Program-made: the position numbers and the translations under genes
Notes under the pieces: model-generated
Told to the model about the DNA's origin: nothing
The model's database searches: none
Seen by the model: only the letters and a program-made list of their open reading frames with translations
Part shown: positions 1 to 12,782 of the stretch, in pieces
How the letters are laid out: each line of letters begins with the position of its first letter
How positions within the stretch are numbered: position 1 is the stretch's first letter
NCBI GenBank assembly: GCA_947044365.1
Contig: OX345636.1
Location: 34,601,212-34,665,211 of the forward strand
Direction: 5' to 3'
Origin: Petrosia ficiformis
Taxonomy: Eukaryota; Porifera; Demospongiae; Haplosclerida; Petrosiidae
DNA length: 64,000 nt

Positions 1-391
1 TTAGATAAAACTAAGTAAGCACTGCTAAAAAAAACATAATCCTTTTTCCCACAAGCATTGACCAAATTATAAACAGAAGTAAAATGAACTCCTAGTACAT
101 GTATTTGAATAGATATGGACTACTTTCAAAGTTCATTGGCAGCCTTAGCTAAATATTGAGTTAATGATATGTTGTATATAACTATACTGGATATATTCAT
201 GTTATACAAATTAAATGTAGTATACACTTATATATATATGAGCTGTAGGATAGATAAAAATAAATACTGCATATCCTTATAATTGTAAGTTGGGTTATAT
301 ACATGATTCTAATTCTGGGTAATGTAAATTATATATAGGTAACAAAATTAGTGTTGTTATGTGATGTAATGAATGCATCAAAGAAACATAC

Positions 392-711
392 TTGTTCTAT
401 TTGGTCTGAGTAGCAAAGATATTCAATTTGACAAGACTCTACATCACCTGGTAAATACTTCCAACTAATAGTGACATATCCATTGTGTAGACATTCAACT
501 TCTACATTTATAGTTTCACTATCAATACCTGTATTATATTGAAAAAAAAGGCACATCATTATGATCATGTTTTTATAAAGACAACAGTTAGTATTATTAT
601 ACCTGTGAGATTAAATTGATCACACGATATTATGCTACAATACGCCTGTGACAGTATGAATACTGACAGTAAGAGATACCATGCAGTATAACTGCTGCTA
701 AGTTGTTGCAT
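392..711 (-). CDS. receptor-like type I membrane protein, copy 1 (5-prime exons only, cut by window edge)
   Basis: Exon 1 is 603-711 (ATG at 711, 109 nt, signal peptide beginning MQQLSSSYTAW and ending near AYC). Exon 2 is 392-528 (137 nt, donor GTATGT). Exon sizes and phases equal those of copies 2 and 3. Exon 2 carries the first half of the ectodomain (VECLHNGYVTISW ... SCQIEYLCYSD), a beta-strand pattern that resembles a fibronectin type III fold. The remaining exons (rest of ectodomain, stalk, TM, tail) should lie left of position 1. No lesion is visible in the two exons. The function is unknown; the plan predicts a cell-surface receptor or adhesion protein. Confidence 0.75.
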
Positions 712-923
712 TTTGGAATTATTATTTCAGGTACATCAACCTATAAAATTAATAAAACATATTATAATAGTTACATAGACTCTATACATAAAGAGTATAT
801 TATTATAGCTATATTTATAAGGTTTGTATATGCATCTATAATTATGATTATGCACACTGAGTGAATATTGCATGCTGGTGAGTTTATACTGTTTCTGTTT
901 TGGGAATGTCATCTGCATATAAT

Positions 924-955
<32 letters not shown>

Positions 956-3786
956 ATATATATAATTATATATATATATTATATTAAACAAGAATTTATA
1001 TAATTATATATTATAATATATAATTATATTATAATTACGTCATATATAATATATATATATAAATAATATTAAACGAAAATTATATTATATATATAATAAT
1101 ATATATATATATATAATTTATAAGCCATACAAACATAGCCATCATTAATGCCAGCAACATGTTTATATAACTGCAACATAATTGCGAGAAGCTAAAACTT
1201 ATGATAGAAATACAATTATGCATTATAACAGATTACAACTAGCCTTTTTTCTGTAGAACACAAGCTTCGTTGAACCCTCTATAAGTCTGGTTACTTTTGC
1301 CCACGAAAAAAAAACACAATTGTTTCTTAAGAACTCGTTATTAACCCTTGTCAATGGAGTGCCAAAGTAGTAGCTTTGCGTTGTGTTGTGAATATATCTA
1401 ATTATAAATAGTCAACGTATACATTTTTTCTGTAGAACACACGCTTCCTTGAAACCTCTAAGTCTGGTTTCTTTCGCCCACGAAAGAATAACAATTGTTT
1501 CTCGTTATTAATTAATTAAAAATACGTCAAGGTATACATTGACGTACTACAACGTATTTATGCAAATATTTTACACCCCAACGGCACTCAATACTCGCTT
1601 GGAGCGGAGAGTTACTGTAATCAGGTGTTCTGTCTATCTGTCTGTGTATGAACAAAATTAACTAATAACATTGGGACTTCAATCGACCTAACAAGTGACC
1701 GAAAGACGCGAAATTATACAGGGATAAAAATAAGACAACCAAAACCTTTTGGTCTGTTAAGAAGTTATGACAATTTTTACAGTAGTGAACCACATGAAAT
1801 ATCCTATATCCCTGTCGTTTCAGAAGTCCCTCACATTTATTACAGCATTCCATGTGACATGGCTGATCAAAATTTCCTGCACAGCCTTGCACATGAAAAA
1901 TTCTGTACATTTAATACAACGTTCCATGTCACATTTTCTGCATTTGTAAGTACAGTTAACAGTAATAGAATTATTAATCACAAGGAGGTGACTATAATTA
2001 TACTTACAGATAAATTGCTAACAGGATGTTAAGTACATATACAGCGCATACTTGCATAAGTGACAGAAATATATACTATATAATATATAGTTCGATCCCA
2101 TGGGAAAGCAATCATAGGGACGGCCCTTAAAATAAAACACATAACAAATACTTAAGTGTAGATCCTTTGTGTTTTACTTTTACTCTATAGTTATATGCTT
2201 ATTATATGAAAGTGGTGTTTAATTTGTTGCTAATTGCTTTTTAAAATGTTTTGTATACTTTTTTGCAGCAGTGAGCCCCACCCAAAATTTCAGGCTGTTA
2301 ATTAAGATCACAGTATTTACCACGTTTTTCTGCTTGTTTGTCAAAATCTTCAAATTTCCAACACTGATGCCTCCCAAACTTGGTTCCTTTTTGGACCAGT
2401 TGAAACTACCCAAGTGCTTCGAACGATTAATTCTAATGCAGTGCTCTCTCTCTTTTGACTACAACTGGGGCAAACAAAATGACCGCACTGCATGTTGACA
2501 CCAGCTTCCCCCCCTCAATTTCAGGGAAATGTCTCAGCTACCCACCAGATTGCGTGGGCTGGTCACTGAACTTCCAAAGTGCGTGGGCCGCAAGGGGCTG
2601 CACACCATTTGAATCACGATTAACGAAGGGCAACCAGAAAACAATCAACGTTTTTAGCCATTTTCATGGGCTCATCCCTGGACACCAATTATATACAAAC
2701 ATTTGAAATGCTTCGAACCCCCATAAGGGTCAAATGTCACATATATGCAACATCAGTGCTCTAAGAGTTAAACACATAACTACCTACATGTAGCTATATG
2801 TACACTTGCAACTGTAATAAGATGTGGCAAAATTTCAAGCACATGCATGTGAGCTGCATTTTATTGAAGCTACAACAAGGGAATGTCTTAACCAACAAAG
2901 ATCGAATGTGAGTTTTTGGAAAATTTTGTCATTATTTAAATATGAATTATACAATACTGCCAATGTTATTCATGTATGCATGAGTACACAGTCTCCAATC
3001 CATATTAGCTAGCTATTATAACCATTTATTTTATTGTTGATTTTCTTTGAGCACTGAATTTTGAGCTTCATATTCCGTATACTTCTCTTAGCTACAGGGA
3101 AATGAGCGTGGTAGATAAAATTTTCTTCAGCTTACACACACACTTTTTTTGCCACTATAGACGATGCAGTCTACATAATCTGTGCTTTAAATTTTACAAA
3201 AAACTTAATAAGTATAACCTTGTTGGTATCATTATAAGAGAAAGCTCAGAAAAGTATAGGGGAGTGGCTTGCTATGGAAGACTATATAGAAAGTACTTAC
3301 ACATTTACAACTAGAATTTATATAGATATAATTTATGCTAGTAATTGTTTTAAGATCAAAATTTAGACAGAGCTTAAAAAAAGCTACAGCTTTAGTATTC
3401 GAAAAAGGCAGATCTGTTTAAACTCATCGCAAGTATATAATTATAATTATAAAATTATATATATATGTGTACAGTGAAATATATAATACATGTATATAAA
3501 TATATATATTAGTATAGTGCATTAATTATTGTACATAAAAAAACTATAATATGACACTATTTACAAATTAATGGTTTGGTAAGCTATGAAGCGATCAATG
3601 GTTTATGGAACATGGGTACGTGTTATACTTAAATGAATGGTCTATAAAACTAATCATGGAAAACTAAATACACTGCTTTGAGACTCTGTATAATGAAGTG
3701 TGAATCTGAAAGTACATGGAATTAACAGCCTTCACCAAACTGCTATAATTAATTTGGTGAAGTATTGTGTGAAAGTAAAAAACACT
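712..3786. other. intergenic region between receptor copies 1 and 2
   Basis: Positions 918-1120 are long TA-rich microsatellite. Positions 1246-1310 and 1427-1495 are two diverged copies of one promoter-proximal block. Positions 1662-1949 hold a cysteine-rich open stretch on the minus strand that I cannot assign. Positions 2275-2767 are a piggyBac-like MITE. Positions 2830-3320 are duplicated 3-prime flank, matched near 12835-13440. I see no supported gene. Confidence 0.6.
2275..2767. mobile_element. piggyBac-like MITE, diverged copy
   Basis: It shares the internal blocks of the element at 17041-17639 (CTTTTGACTACAACTGGGGC, TGCATGTTGACACCAGC, ATGTCACATATATG). It ends CAGTGCTCTAAGAG followed by TTAA at 2768-2771. 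The left end is eroded and I cannot place it exactly. Confidence 0.6.
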
Positions 3787-6700
3787 TTAGTAACTTGTGT
3801 CTTGAAATTCGTAAACTGGTGGATGAGAGAGTATATAGCCATTGCTGTCATATGAGTCCATAGTTGGAATAATACCATGAAATGCCATGGTTATGGGAGA
3901 GCTGGGTATATAGTTATCTGAAATATGAGAACAAACTATTTGATCACTTGTATATGGAAAGCTTTTGTGTCTGTCATCTAATTCTTTTGATTCTTCCCAA
4001 CTATCCTCATCAGAATCATGCTGGATATTTTTACTTGTAGTATTCGTCAGATCAAGTATCAACGAGACTGTGTGTCTATCTGGTGACTTTGGAGTCTGTT
4101 CAGTTTTATTTATTGAATTTCCACGTAAACTATGCAAACTTATGGAATGACTAGTGTTTTTACAGGTTGAATCACCATGTGTCATATCGAAGGATGCAGT
4201 GTCGATAACGATATCCTTCAAAAAACCTTGTGGTTCAGTGGCAGGTACAACAAGATCAACAGTGTAAGTCACAATACTTGCAACACTGGACGATTCAGAA
4301 ATATTATTGACTGGCCCAGGTGAAATATTAATCTAGAGAGAATGTATTATGAATGATGAATATTATAATTATATTCATAACATTAATCTTGAAGTGCTGA
4401 GAACCTGAACTAATTTACTTAACTGATGCACAAACAGTAGGAAAACACACTAGTAGAGAAATGTTTTACTATTTGATAGAAGGTAGAAGGTGAGTATACA
4501 TCCAATGTTTAATTATAGCTATGGTTCTCAACTATTATTTAATGCTTACGTACAATGTCATTCTTTTTATCCAATTTTTTTATCATTCTGTAAACAAAAA
4601 ATTATAAATTACATGAAACTTTAATTTAAAATTATGAAACAATCATTTCTTACTTCTTGTTTCTCTTCCTTATCCAGAAACACAATATACTAAAAGAAGC
4701 ACCCATCACAATCATAAGAATTAGGACTATTACACCAATTACATACATCATTACAGGCAGTATTGTTTCTAAATGGAATGAAACATTTTTACTATGGCTT
4801 TAACACCAGTATTACCAAAAGCACTATATAATTATAGTAGATATTCTATTACATAATTACATACAATTGCAGTTTTTGCCATCTGATTTTGAGACCGATA
4901 TAATAATATAGTATATACCTATAATCAGTGGCGTAGCTACTGTGAGGCAAGGTGTGGCAATTGCCACACCAATCACTTCTGTGGTCGACTAGATGTAGCT
5001 TAATTAACTGGAAAAACCAAAATGCATAGAAGATTGCCACAAATTTGTTCAAACAGTACTACTGAATGTACTGATGGCAGTGATGGTAGAAAACGTGTTC
5101 GAAACCACCATGATCAGCCTCATGAAGAATTGTCAATATCATCGTCAATCTCAAGCTGCCCACAGTTGACCTCAAGTACAAGAAACCCTGACACGACTAT
5201 ATCTTGGCCACACTCAACAGATATTCTTGTAGCATACTAGTCTGGCTTGCGAGACTAGTAGCATATTGGCCGCACAGCCATAATGTGACCAGTACTTGCG
5301 CAAATACTTACTGTAGTGCTAGTGCAAGTGGTGCTGTGCTTTATCAATTACAATGAAGATGTGTCCTTTTTTAGTTCGTGTATTAATGATAATTAATTGA
5401 CCACACTCTCATGAATCTTTAATTGGGTGCATATGTTTCACACCGCTTTTTCCACCCTGAGTATGCCATACCATCAATCACAGTCTATCTACACCCCTGC
5501 CTATAATACTATATATTTGTGTCACCATGTTTGTGAATACCGACTGTTTACTGAGTAGAGGTAGGTAATTTAATATTTCTTGAATTTAAACATTTGTTTG
5601 CCGGTAGGCTAGAAAGGCATTGAAATTTGGTATCTAGAAAGCATAATCAAAAACGGTTTGAATATAGAGTGTTCAAAGTAATCTATTATATATCATATAA
5701 TTATTTTCTGTTATTATAATTACGATAAAACCCCTCTAAAAAGGACACCATTGGGATGGCCTTTTTTGTCATTTATAACGAGGTGTCCTTATCTCCAAAA
5801 GTAAAAACATGGAACATATATGTTTATACTGTTGTTTCATGTGGTGTTTTTATAACTTTCAAAAAACATTGACTGTATTATAGAGATTATTTATTAGTTA
5901 TTAACTTATTATTGTCTTAAGAGGGTGTAGCTGCCATCCATTGTACAGAGTAGTGGGGTGTTCGTATGCAAGGGGTTGCAACAGTATTGAATTCAATGAC
6001 AGATCAGTTGGGACTGTGGCTACTGTCCATTATATAGTAGATGTCTGCAACTCAGGGGTGTCAGTTAAGAGGGGTTTTACTGTACATACATTAATACATT
6101 TAGTGTGTATAATTATAATCATAGTCTGTATGTCACAGAAATACCTATTGTGGGAGATGTATCCTCAGTATTTGTCTTCTCATTTAATATAGTTGGATAC
6201 ACTGTTGGCAAAAACATTATTATAATATTTATTATAATTATATATATATATAGTCTTGACATCATGGAAATACCTGTTGTGGGAGACATATACTCAGTAT
6301 TTGTCTTTCTATTTGATGGAGTTCGATAAACTGTTGGCAATAATAACATTACATTTAATATAATTATATATGTAATTATAGTCTGGACATCACGGAAATA
6401 CCTGTTGTGGGAGATGTATCCTCAGTATAAGTATTTGACTTCCTATTTGATGGACTTGGATAAACTATTGGTAAACTGGTAACAGCAGAAACCATAGGGT
6501 CCATTCTGGTAATGGGAGGTAACTCCGTGAATACTTGTGTACTGCTCAATGCAGTTTCGTTGGTGACTGCATCTGTGTATAATGCAATAGTTGTACTGAA
6601 AACATAATTATGATTAGCATTGTCTGTTATAACTATATTCATAATGTGATGAAATACAGTCTAATTATAATATTGAGATCATTATAATAATTATAATAAT

Positions 6701-8276
6701 ATTCATTACTCTATTATAGTCATAAGGTGAAACTATGCAAAATTCTAAGAAATGTAATAATAGTCAATAATATAAATACAAGAGAAGTGATGATACAAGT
6801 ATGCAAAACATTGTGTTTGGAGAGTTATAATAGACGATACAAACATGGAATATAAAATATTATTATAAAAATTATACGATTACAAACAATTATATACAAT
6901 TTCTAATACTATTTGACATTACTCATACCACACAAATACAAACAAATGTAACAATTCAATGTCAGTACAGTCTAAATCTCTGTATTGTGTAGTAGCATTT
7001 CTAATTATAGCATATAAAATTATAACTTAAAACAGAATATTAATACACATCACGTAACTAAGTAAAACATGTGTAGCATATACATACCAACCTTCTATAT
7101 TGCATGTAATAGCCGATATCCACATATCTGGTGCTCTACCAAAACCTGTATAACAACCAGTAACAATGCACTGACTCTCATTAGTAAGAAAGTGTAAAGT
7201 CTTTTGTTCATTTATATCACATTCGACTATTTCATAACTTCCAGTATTCTGCAAAGTGTAATATATAACATGAATATTGCTAAATTACCTAATTTTCATT
7301 CAGACATAATGTATAGATCATAATTATATACATATAAATATGTTTCTAAAGCAGCTACGATATTACTTAATTTGCAGATAGTGTCTAATACCAAAATTAC
7401 AAGAACCATTTATATCCTGTCAACAAGTTTAATAATATTATGTAGTAAATGCATAAACATAATATTATTATTACTATAACACTACAATACACTTAATAAG
7501 GATTATCACAGCTGACTACAGTATAAATAACACCCAAAAGGTGTACATTAGATAAAGCTAAGTAAGCATTGCTATGAAAACATAAATCCTTTTTCCCACA
7601 AGCATCAGCCAAATTATAAACAGAAGTAAATAAATTATCTAGTACGTGTATTTGAATGGACATGGACTACTTTTGAAGTTCATTGGCAGCCTTAGCTAAA
7701 TAATTTATAGTTCTGGGCTAATGATATGATAATTATATTATTTATGCATATATAAACTAATTATAATATAATTATGTGTATACTTAAATATGAGCTGTAG
7801 GAAAGATAAAAATAAATATTGCATGTCTTTATAATTGTAAGTGCGATTATATCCATGATTCTGATGCTGGGTAATGTAAATTATCATATATGTGACAAAA
7901 ATGGCATAGCAATGTGATGTAACGAATGCATCATAGAAACATACTTGTTCTATTTGGTCTGAGTAGCAAAGATATTCAATTTGACAAGACTCTACATTAT
8001 CTGGCGTATAATCCCAACTAATGGTGACATATCCATTGTGTAGACATTCAACCTCTACATTAATAGTTTCATCATCAAAACCTGTATTATGTTGACAAAG
8101 GATTAAAATATATATATAATTATATATGACATCATTATTATAATGATGAGAATTAGTAATATTATACCTTTGGGATTAATTTGATCACATGACATCATGC
8201 TACAATAAGCCTGTGGCAGTATGAATATTGAAAGTAAGAGAGACCATGTGGTATAACTGCTGCTAAGTTGTTGCAT
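3787..8276 (-). CDS. receptor-like type I membrane protein, copy 2 (7 exons, 422 aa)
   Basis: Exons by eye: 8168-8276, 7945-8081, 7092-7248, 6402-6572, 4654-4768, 4554-4587 and 3787-4332. The sum is 1269 nt with all phases compatible. The order is signal peptide (1 to about 25) and an FN3-like, Cys-containing ectodomain over two exons (about 37-135; motifs NGYVTISW, CQIEYLCYSD, CIVTGCYTGFG, then a Trp and a final Cys). A Ser/Thr/Pro-rich stalk follows (about 135-192), then one TM helix (about 196-221; VIGVIVLILMIVMG followed by IRKRNK) and a cytoplasmic tail of about 200 residues. The tail ends with NYIPSSP and DSYDSNGYILS, possible SH2-type Tyr motifs. Exon boundaries are supported by copy 3. 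Donor 3 (GTTGGT) is weak but gives matching phases. The family is not recognised; a signalling receptor is inferred from topology only. Confidence 0.75.
4926..5499. mobile_element. hAT-type non-autonomous element (MITE) in intron 4 of receptor copy 2
   Basis: It begins CAGTGGCGTAGCTA and ends CTACACCCCTG, diverged inverted termini typical of hAT elements. It is flanked by a perfect 8-bp target duplication, CCTATAAT, at 4918-4925 and 5500-5507. It is 574 bp long without a transposase. The homologous intron of copy 3 (near 14915-14930) has a single uninterrupted CTATAATACT, the empty site. Confidence 0.85.
6145..6330 (-). other. two candidate 57-nt cassette exons duplicating the stalk exon end
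   Basis: Segments 6274-6330 and 6145-6201 each resemble the 3-prime part of stalk exon 4 (6402-6572). Each is preceded by an acceptor (GCCAACAG) and followed by a donor (GTATTTC), is exactly 57 nt, is open, and is phase 1 on both sides. Including either or both would lengthen the Ser/Thr-rich stalk by 19 or 38 residues without a frameshift. They arose by local tandem duplication with a spacing of about 129 bp. Whether they are spliced in is unknown. Confidence 0.5.
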
Positions 8277-8573
8277 TTTAGAATTATTATTTCAGGTACA
8301 TCAACCTATAAATAATGCATACAATAATAATTATAATAATTGTAATTATATATAATTATATATATATAACTTAGATTTTAAAAATATATATAATATCTGT
8401 GTATATAATAGTAAGTATATATAATCATAAGTTTTGTATATTGATGCATCTCTTATAACTATGCACATATGCATACATATTAAAGGTGAGTTTTACCATT
8501 TCAGTTTTGGAAATGTCATATGGATATAACACAAATATACTGTCTATAATATAATATATATAATTATATTATA

Positions 8574-8605
<32 letters not shown>

Positions 8606-9589
8606 AAATCCATACAAACATAACCAATGCTACCAACATGCTAAACTGCAACATAATTGTGAGAAGCATATTATATAATTACGATAGAAATTATATATGC
8701 ATTATAACACTCTATATACAACTCGCCTTTCTTTGTAGAACAGAGCTCCCTTGAATCCTCTATCTCTGGAATTCGACAATTGTTCTACCAACTCCACCCA
8801 TGTAGATAAATCATGATTAAAAACTCGTTACTCTGTGTTTTTGGTTACAATGGTACAGTATGCAGACACGTGCTTCTGACGTTCAAGCACATTGTATGTG
8901 AATAATTTTGTCCACTATATAATAGTAAATATAGAAAGCAATTAACTACACACAATGTAATACTTAAGAAGTCAGTTAAATGATGTGGCTATTTTACCAG
9001 CAGAAGGTCGTATATTCATGCAGTACAGCTGTTATGGGTTGGTGTAGTGTGTGTCTATAACACAAAACCAAAGTATGCATTACTGGTAAAACAATATTAA
9101 TACCAGTACCTGTAGATTAGCCACAGTGTATGTATATTATTCCAAAATTTGCAATGCAGTGAACATGAATACGGTTTTATGTTCTTCTACCTATGCAAGT
9201 TGGTGCATGTTATCAAATAAAAGACAGGGTAAAGTGTAGTGCTTATAAAACATGGTAGCTACACATTTTGTGATATATAACCAGTACATAAAATGGACAC
9301 AAAGTTATAAGAAGCAAACTACAGCAATAGTAATGGATTAGAAATTTGGATGCCACACCGGGGGTGCAAAATACTGAAATGGAAAATTATTTATTGTGCC
9401 TAACATAATTTTCAAAACCAATACCACATATCAACTAATTCACAAACAATTGTATAGATACTATGTACCAGCCTATTGTATGTACTGTGCCTATTTAAAA
9501 CAATGTTATTGAATTGATGAATAATTTTGAAACTAATAACTGTATTTAATAAAACAACAACATTATTTATATTATTAGCTATACCGATG

Positions 9590-9631
<42 letters not shown>

Positions 9632-10909
9632 CTACTTTACTCTCTGGTAATCCTTTTAGCAATCATTCTATTTTGTATCAGGATGCAGAAGCAATAGAGT
9701 CAGCCAGTGCCAGCATGGCATCAGTGCATCCGCGCACAGATGCATCCAGGCATCGAATGAATCTGTGCATTAGTGCATCAAGGCATAAGTACATCAATGC
9801 ATCAATGCATGTATGTGGATATGGTTATATACCCTTTGTGACATATCCCTTCTCCAAAGTGGGAGGTAGCTATATATCTGCATGGCCTATACACTTCCGA
9901 AACAAAGTTTGTATATGAAAAACAATTGGGAGAAAAGTTGTATTCTTCATCCTCTAAGGATTAATCATAATGCTATTCCGTGATTTCAAAATTAAAATGC
10001 TATAGGTAATGTAGTTACTCATTTTATAGCTATTCCATTTATAGCTATTCCATTCTATCCCGCTTATACAATATATATTATATTACTCTCTATGTAGGAA
10101 GGCCCAAAACATATGGCCACCTATACATTTAGTGATGAGATCCTATCCTCACGTTACATTGCATTGCATTGCAATCTGATGGTGTTGAAGGTAGCATATC
10201 ATGTTTACACTACAAAGCAAAACAGCGTTTTACATCATTATGTGAATCAGCCTTTACTTTGAAGTTACACTTAAAAAAAAGTAAAAGATTGGAATAGCAT
10301 GTTGATGTATGTGTAATGTATATACCTGCTTTATAGCTAGTTCTAGAAAGAGAGAAAGGGAAGTGTTGGGAGCAAGGCTGTTAGATTGCTCCAGTAGGTC
10401 TAGAAAGTTACAAAAAACCAGCATTCAGTTGCAGCAAAAGCTTTGATGTGATGCTGAGTCATACCTCACACTATAGATGCTTGATCAAGGTGGGTGCGAA
10501 TCTAATAATTTTAAATACGTCTCTGATATGAAAGTATAAGGGCTATAAGACAGAAGCGTGTCCACGGGCTCACAAGTTGAAATCTCTGCCGAAAAGTTCT
10601 GATATGCACATAAATGCTGATATGGATAGCATTGCTTACAATACTATCTAGATGATCGGAAATCCTCTTAAAAGGACTGTCAATATGGTGAGTAGCTGAC
10701 AACCCCCCTCCCCTGTTTAATTTTGTTGCTGATGTTCCATCCTGGATTTGATATCCCATATACACCCTCTTTCATTTAATGTTATACTTGAAGTTTTAGT
10801 TATATAAACTTTACACTTAATTTTTGTTGCTAATGTACCATCCCAATCTCGTTCCTGTGCTTGATATCCCTACATCATCTTTCATTTAAAAAAAAATTAT
10901 CCTTGTAGC
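8277..10909. other. gene-free region upstream of receptor copy 2
   Basis: Contains duplicated promoter-proximal sequence (about 8720-8830), TA microsatellites (8530-8605 and 9588-9627) and a short degenerate GCATCA/TGCAT repeat cluster (about 9695-9815). The only ORFs are short and low-complexity. No gene is supported. Confidence 0.6.
9588..9627. repeat. (TA)n microsatellite
   Basis: Uninterrupted TA dinucleotides for about 40 bp. Similar tracts recur at about 918-1120, 8575-8605, 17771-17826, 18686-18752, 61972-62048 and 62930-62971. Confidence 0.9.
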
Positions 10910-10911
10910 TA

Positions 10912-12780
10912 AAGTCTGAGCTGATCCCCGGAAGTAGAGAGAGGAGTGTCTACTGCAATTAAGTTTACATTGTATACGTGTTTGTGGTTTTATAAAAATG
11001 TAATAATAATAATAGTAATAATAATAATAATAATATTGCCCACGTGGAACAGCATGCCAAAAGGAAAGAGATGCAGAAGTGGAGAAAAGAAAATAATTAA
11101 TAATGTTAGGAGTTTTTTTTTGAGAAAGAAAAATACCAAGGTAAAGCAACACTGCGAAGTAGAGTGATTGACCGTACTGCAGAAGCTACTGGAGTAGGAA
11201 GAGCAACTGTAATTAGGATAAAAAGAGAAATGAATGAGAAAGAGAAATTTGAGAGTCCTGAGAAGAGATACAGGAAATCTAGAGTGTTAATAAATGTTGA
11301 GGATTTTGACTGTGGAGTTATTAGAAAAACAGTGAAGGAATTTTATGAGAATAAAACATATCCCACATTAGACAAATTATTAACAAAACTTAAAGAAAAA
11401 AATGTATTTAAGGGAGGAAGAAGTACACTTGCAAGAGTTTTAAAGTCAATGGGATTTAGATATAAAATGAGAGAGGATGGAAAGAGGTATTTATACAAAC
11501 AACCTTGAATTATTCAACAACGTCACAACTATTTAAGGCGATTGAGAAGAAACAGAACTGAAAAACGACCACAGGTTTACCTTGACGAAACCTGGGTTAA
11601 TTCTCATGTGGCACCTGAGAAGATATGGGTTGATAAGGATGGATCTGGTGGGTGGAAAAGACCAGGAGGGAAAGGAGAAAGGTTAATAATATTACATGCA
11701 GGTAGCACACAGGGATGGATACCAAACTGTCAGTTGGTATTCAAATCAAAGACACACAGTAGTGACTATCATGATGAAATGAACATAGCTCATTTTATGG
11801 AATGGTTCGAAAAGCAACTGATTCCTAATATTCCACCTCGCTCCTTAATTATACTTGACAATGCCAAGTATCATAACGGAGTTATAGAAAAGATACCAAC
11901 CAAAAGTTCAACAAAAGCTGTTATGAAGGAGTGGTTAGATAAGCATGGAATATCATATGACCAAAAAGAACTGAAACATGATCTTTTCCTTAAAATTCAA
12001 ATGTGTCACCCAAAAGCAATCTATTGTACTGATGAGATAGCTTCTAGACATGATCATGAAGTGGTACGACTCCCAATTGCACACTGTGAGTTTAATCCAA
12101 TTGAACTAGCTTGGGCAACAACAAAAGAGTATGTACGTAAGCACAACAAGGCATTCACTATGAGAGAAGTACAGGCATTAACACCATTGGGCCTACAGCA
12201 AATGATACCTGAAATGTGGAAGAAAAATTGTGAACATGTGATGAAAATTGAAGATGAGTACTGGGAAAAAGATCATTTATTTGAGGATGCTGTAGAGGAG
12301 TTAAGAATTACTCTTGGCATGTCAGATAGTTCTGATAGTGAAGGCGATGATGATGATGATGAAGACACTGACAATCCAACTGATGATGAGAATGATGAAC
12401 AACTTCAGAAAGAAGAAAGTGAACTACAGCAAACACTAAGAGAAGAAGAAAAAGCACTTGTTAGTATAATGGCAGAAGAGCAGCAATATTTACAGTACTA
12501 ATTTACTAACTCACCTCAGTCCTCCATTTTTGTTGTTATTATTCATTGTTATTAATTAATAATTGTATTCATAATTAAATATTTCGCGGTTAGAAATATG
12601 CCATACACATTGTACAGTAGATCAGTATCTCCAGAATTATAACAGTTATTGAAATAATTCAAATTCCACGAGATGCGCACCTGTGGGAGGAACTCAGTGA
12701 TACCAAAAATGTCAAAATTGGTCTAAATAAACGAAAGTTAATTTGAATTTTCTGAGGATCTTCTCAGGTTGGACAGACTT
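10912..12780 (+). mobile_element. Tc1/mariner-superfamily transposon, degraded copy
   Basis: The ends AAGTCTG (10912) and CAGACTT (to 12780) are flanked by TA at 10910-10911 and 12781-12782. The 7-bp tip equals that of the intact relative at 52108-54174, but the rest of the TIR has diverged. Length is 1869 bp. It carries a transposase pseudogene. The position between receptor copies 2 and 3 lengthens that spacer. Confidence 0.8.
11054..12501 (+). pseudogene. DDE transposase pseudogene (IS630/Tc1/mariner, DD81E-type spacing)
   Basis: An N-terminal DNA-binding part (IINNVRSFF, ATGVGRATVIRIKRE) is followed by the DDE core. The core has YLDETW, then GKGERLIILHAG, then ILDNAKYHNG, then HCEFNPIELAW. 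Counting residues, 81 lie between the second D and the E of NPIE, because of an inserted segment with a helical EWLDKHGISYDQKEL motif. The C-terminus is an acidic Asp/Glu tail. Lesions are a frameshift in the T-run near 11114 and an in-frame TGA at 11506-11508; frame then continues to a normal stop at 12501. It is similar along its length to the intact transposase on the minus strand at 52425-53840, but clearly diverged, so it is a separate subfamily. Confidence 0.85.
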
Positions 12781-12782
12781 TA

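Noticed and set aside
9695..9815. Coding exon (MYQDAEAIESASASMASVHPRTDASRH...)
   Set aside because: The pattern comes from a degenerate GCATCA/TGCAT DNA repeat. There are no splice signals or homologous frame in the duplicated units.
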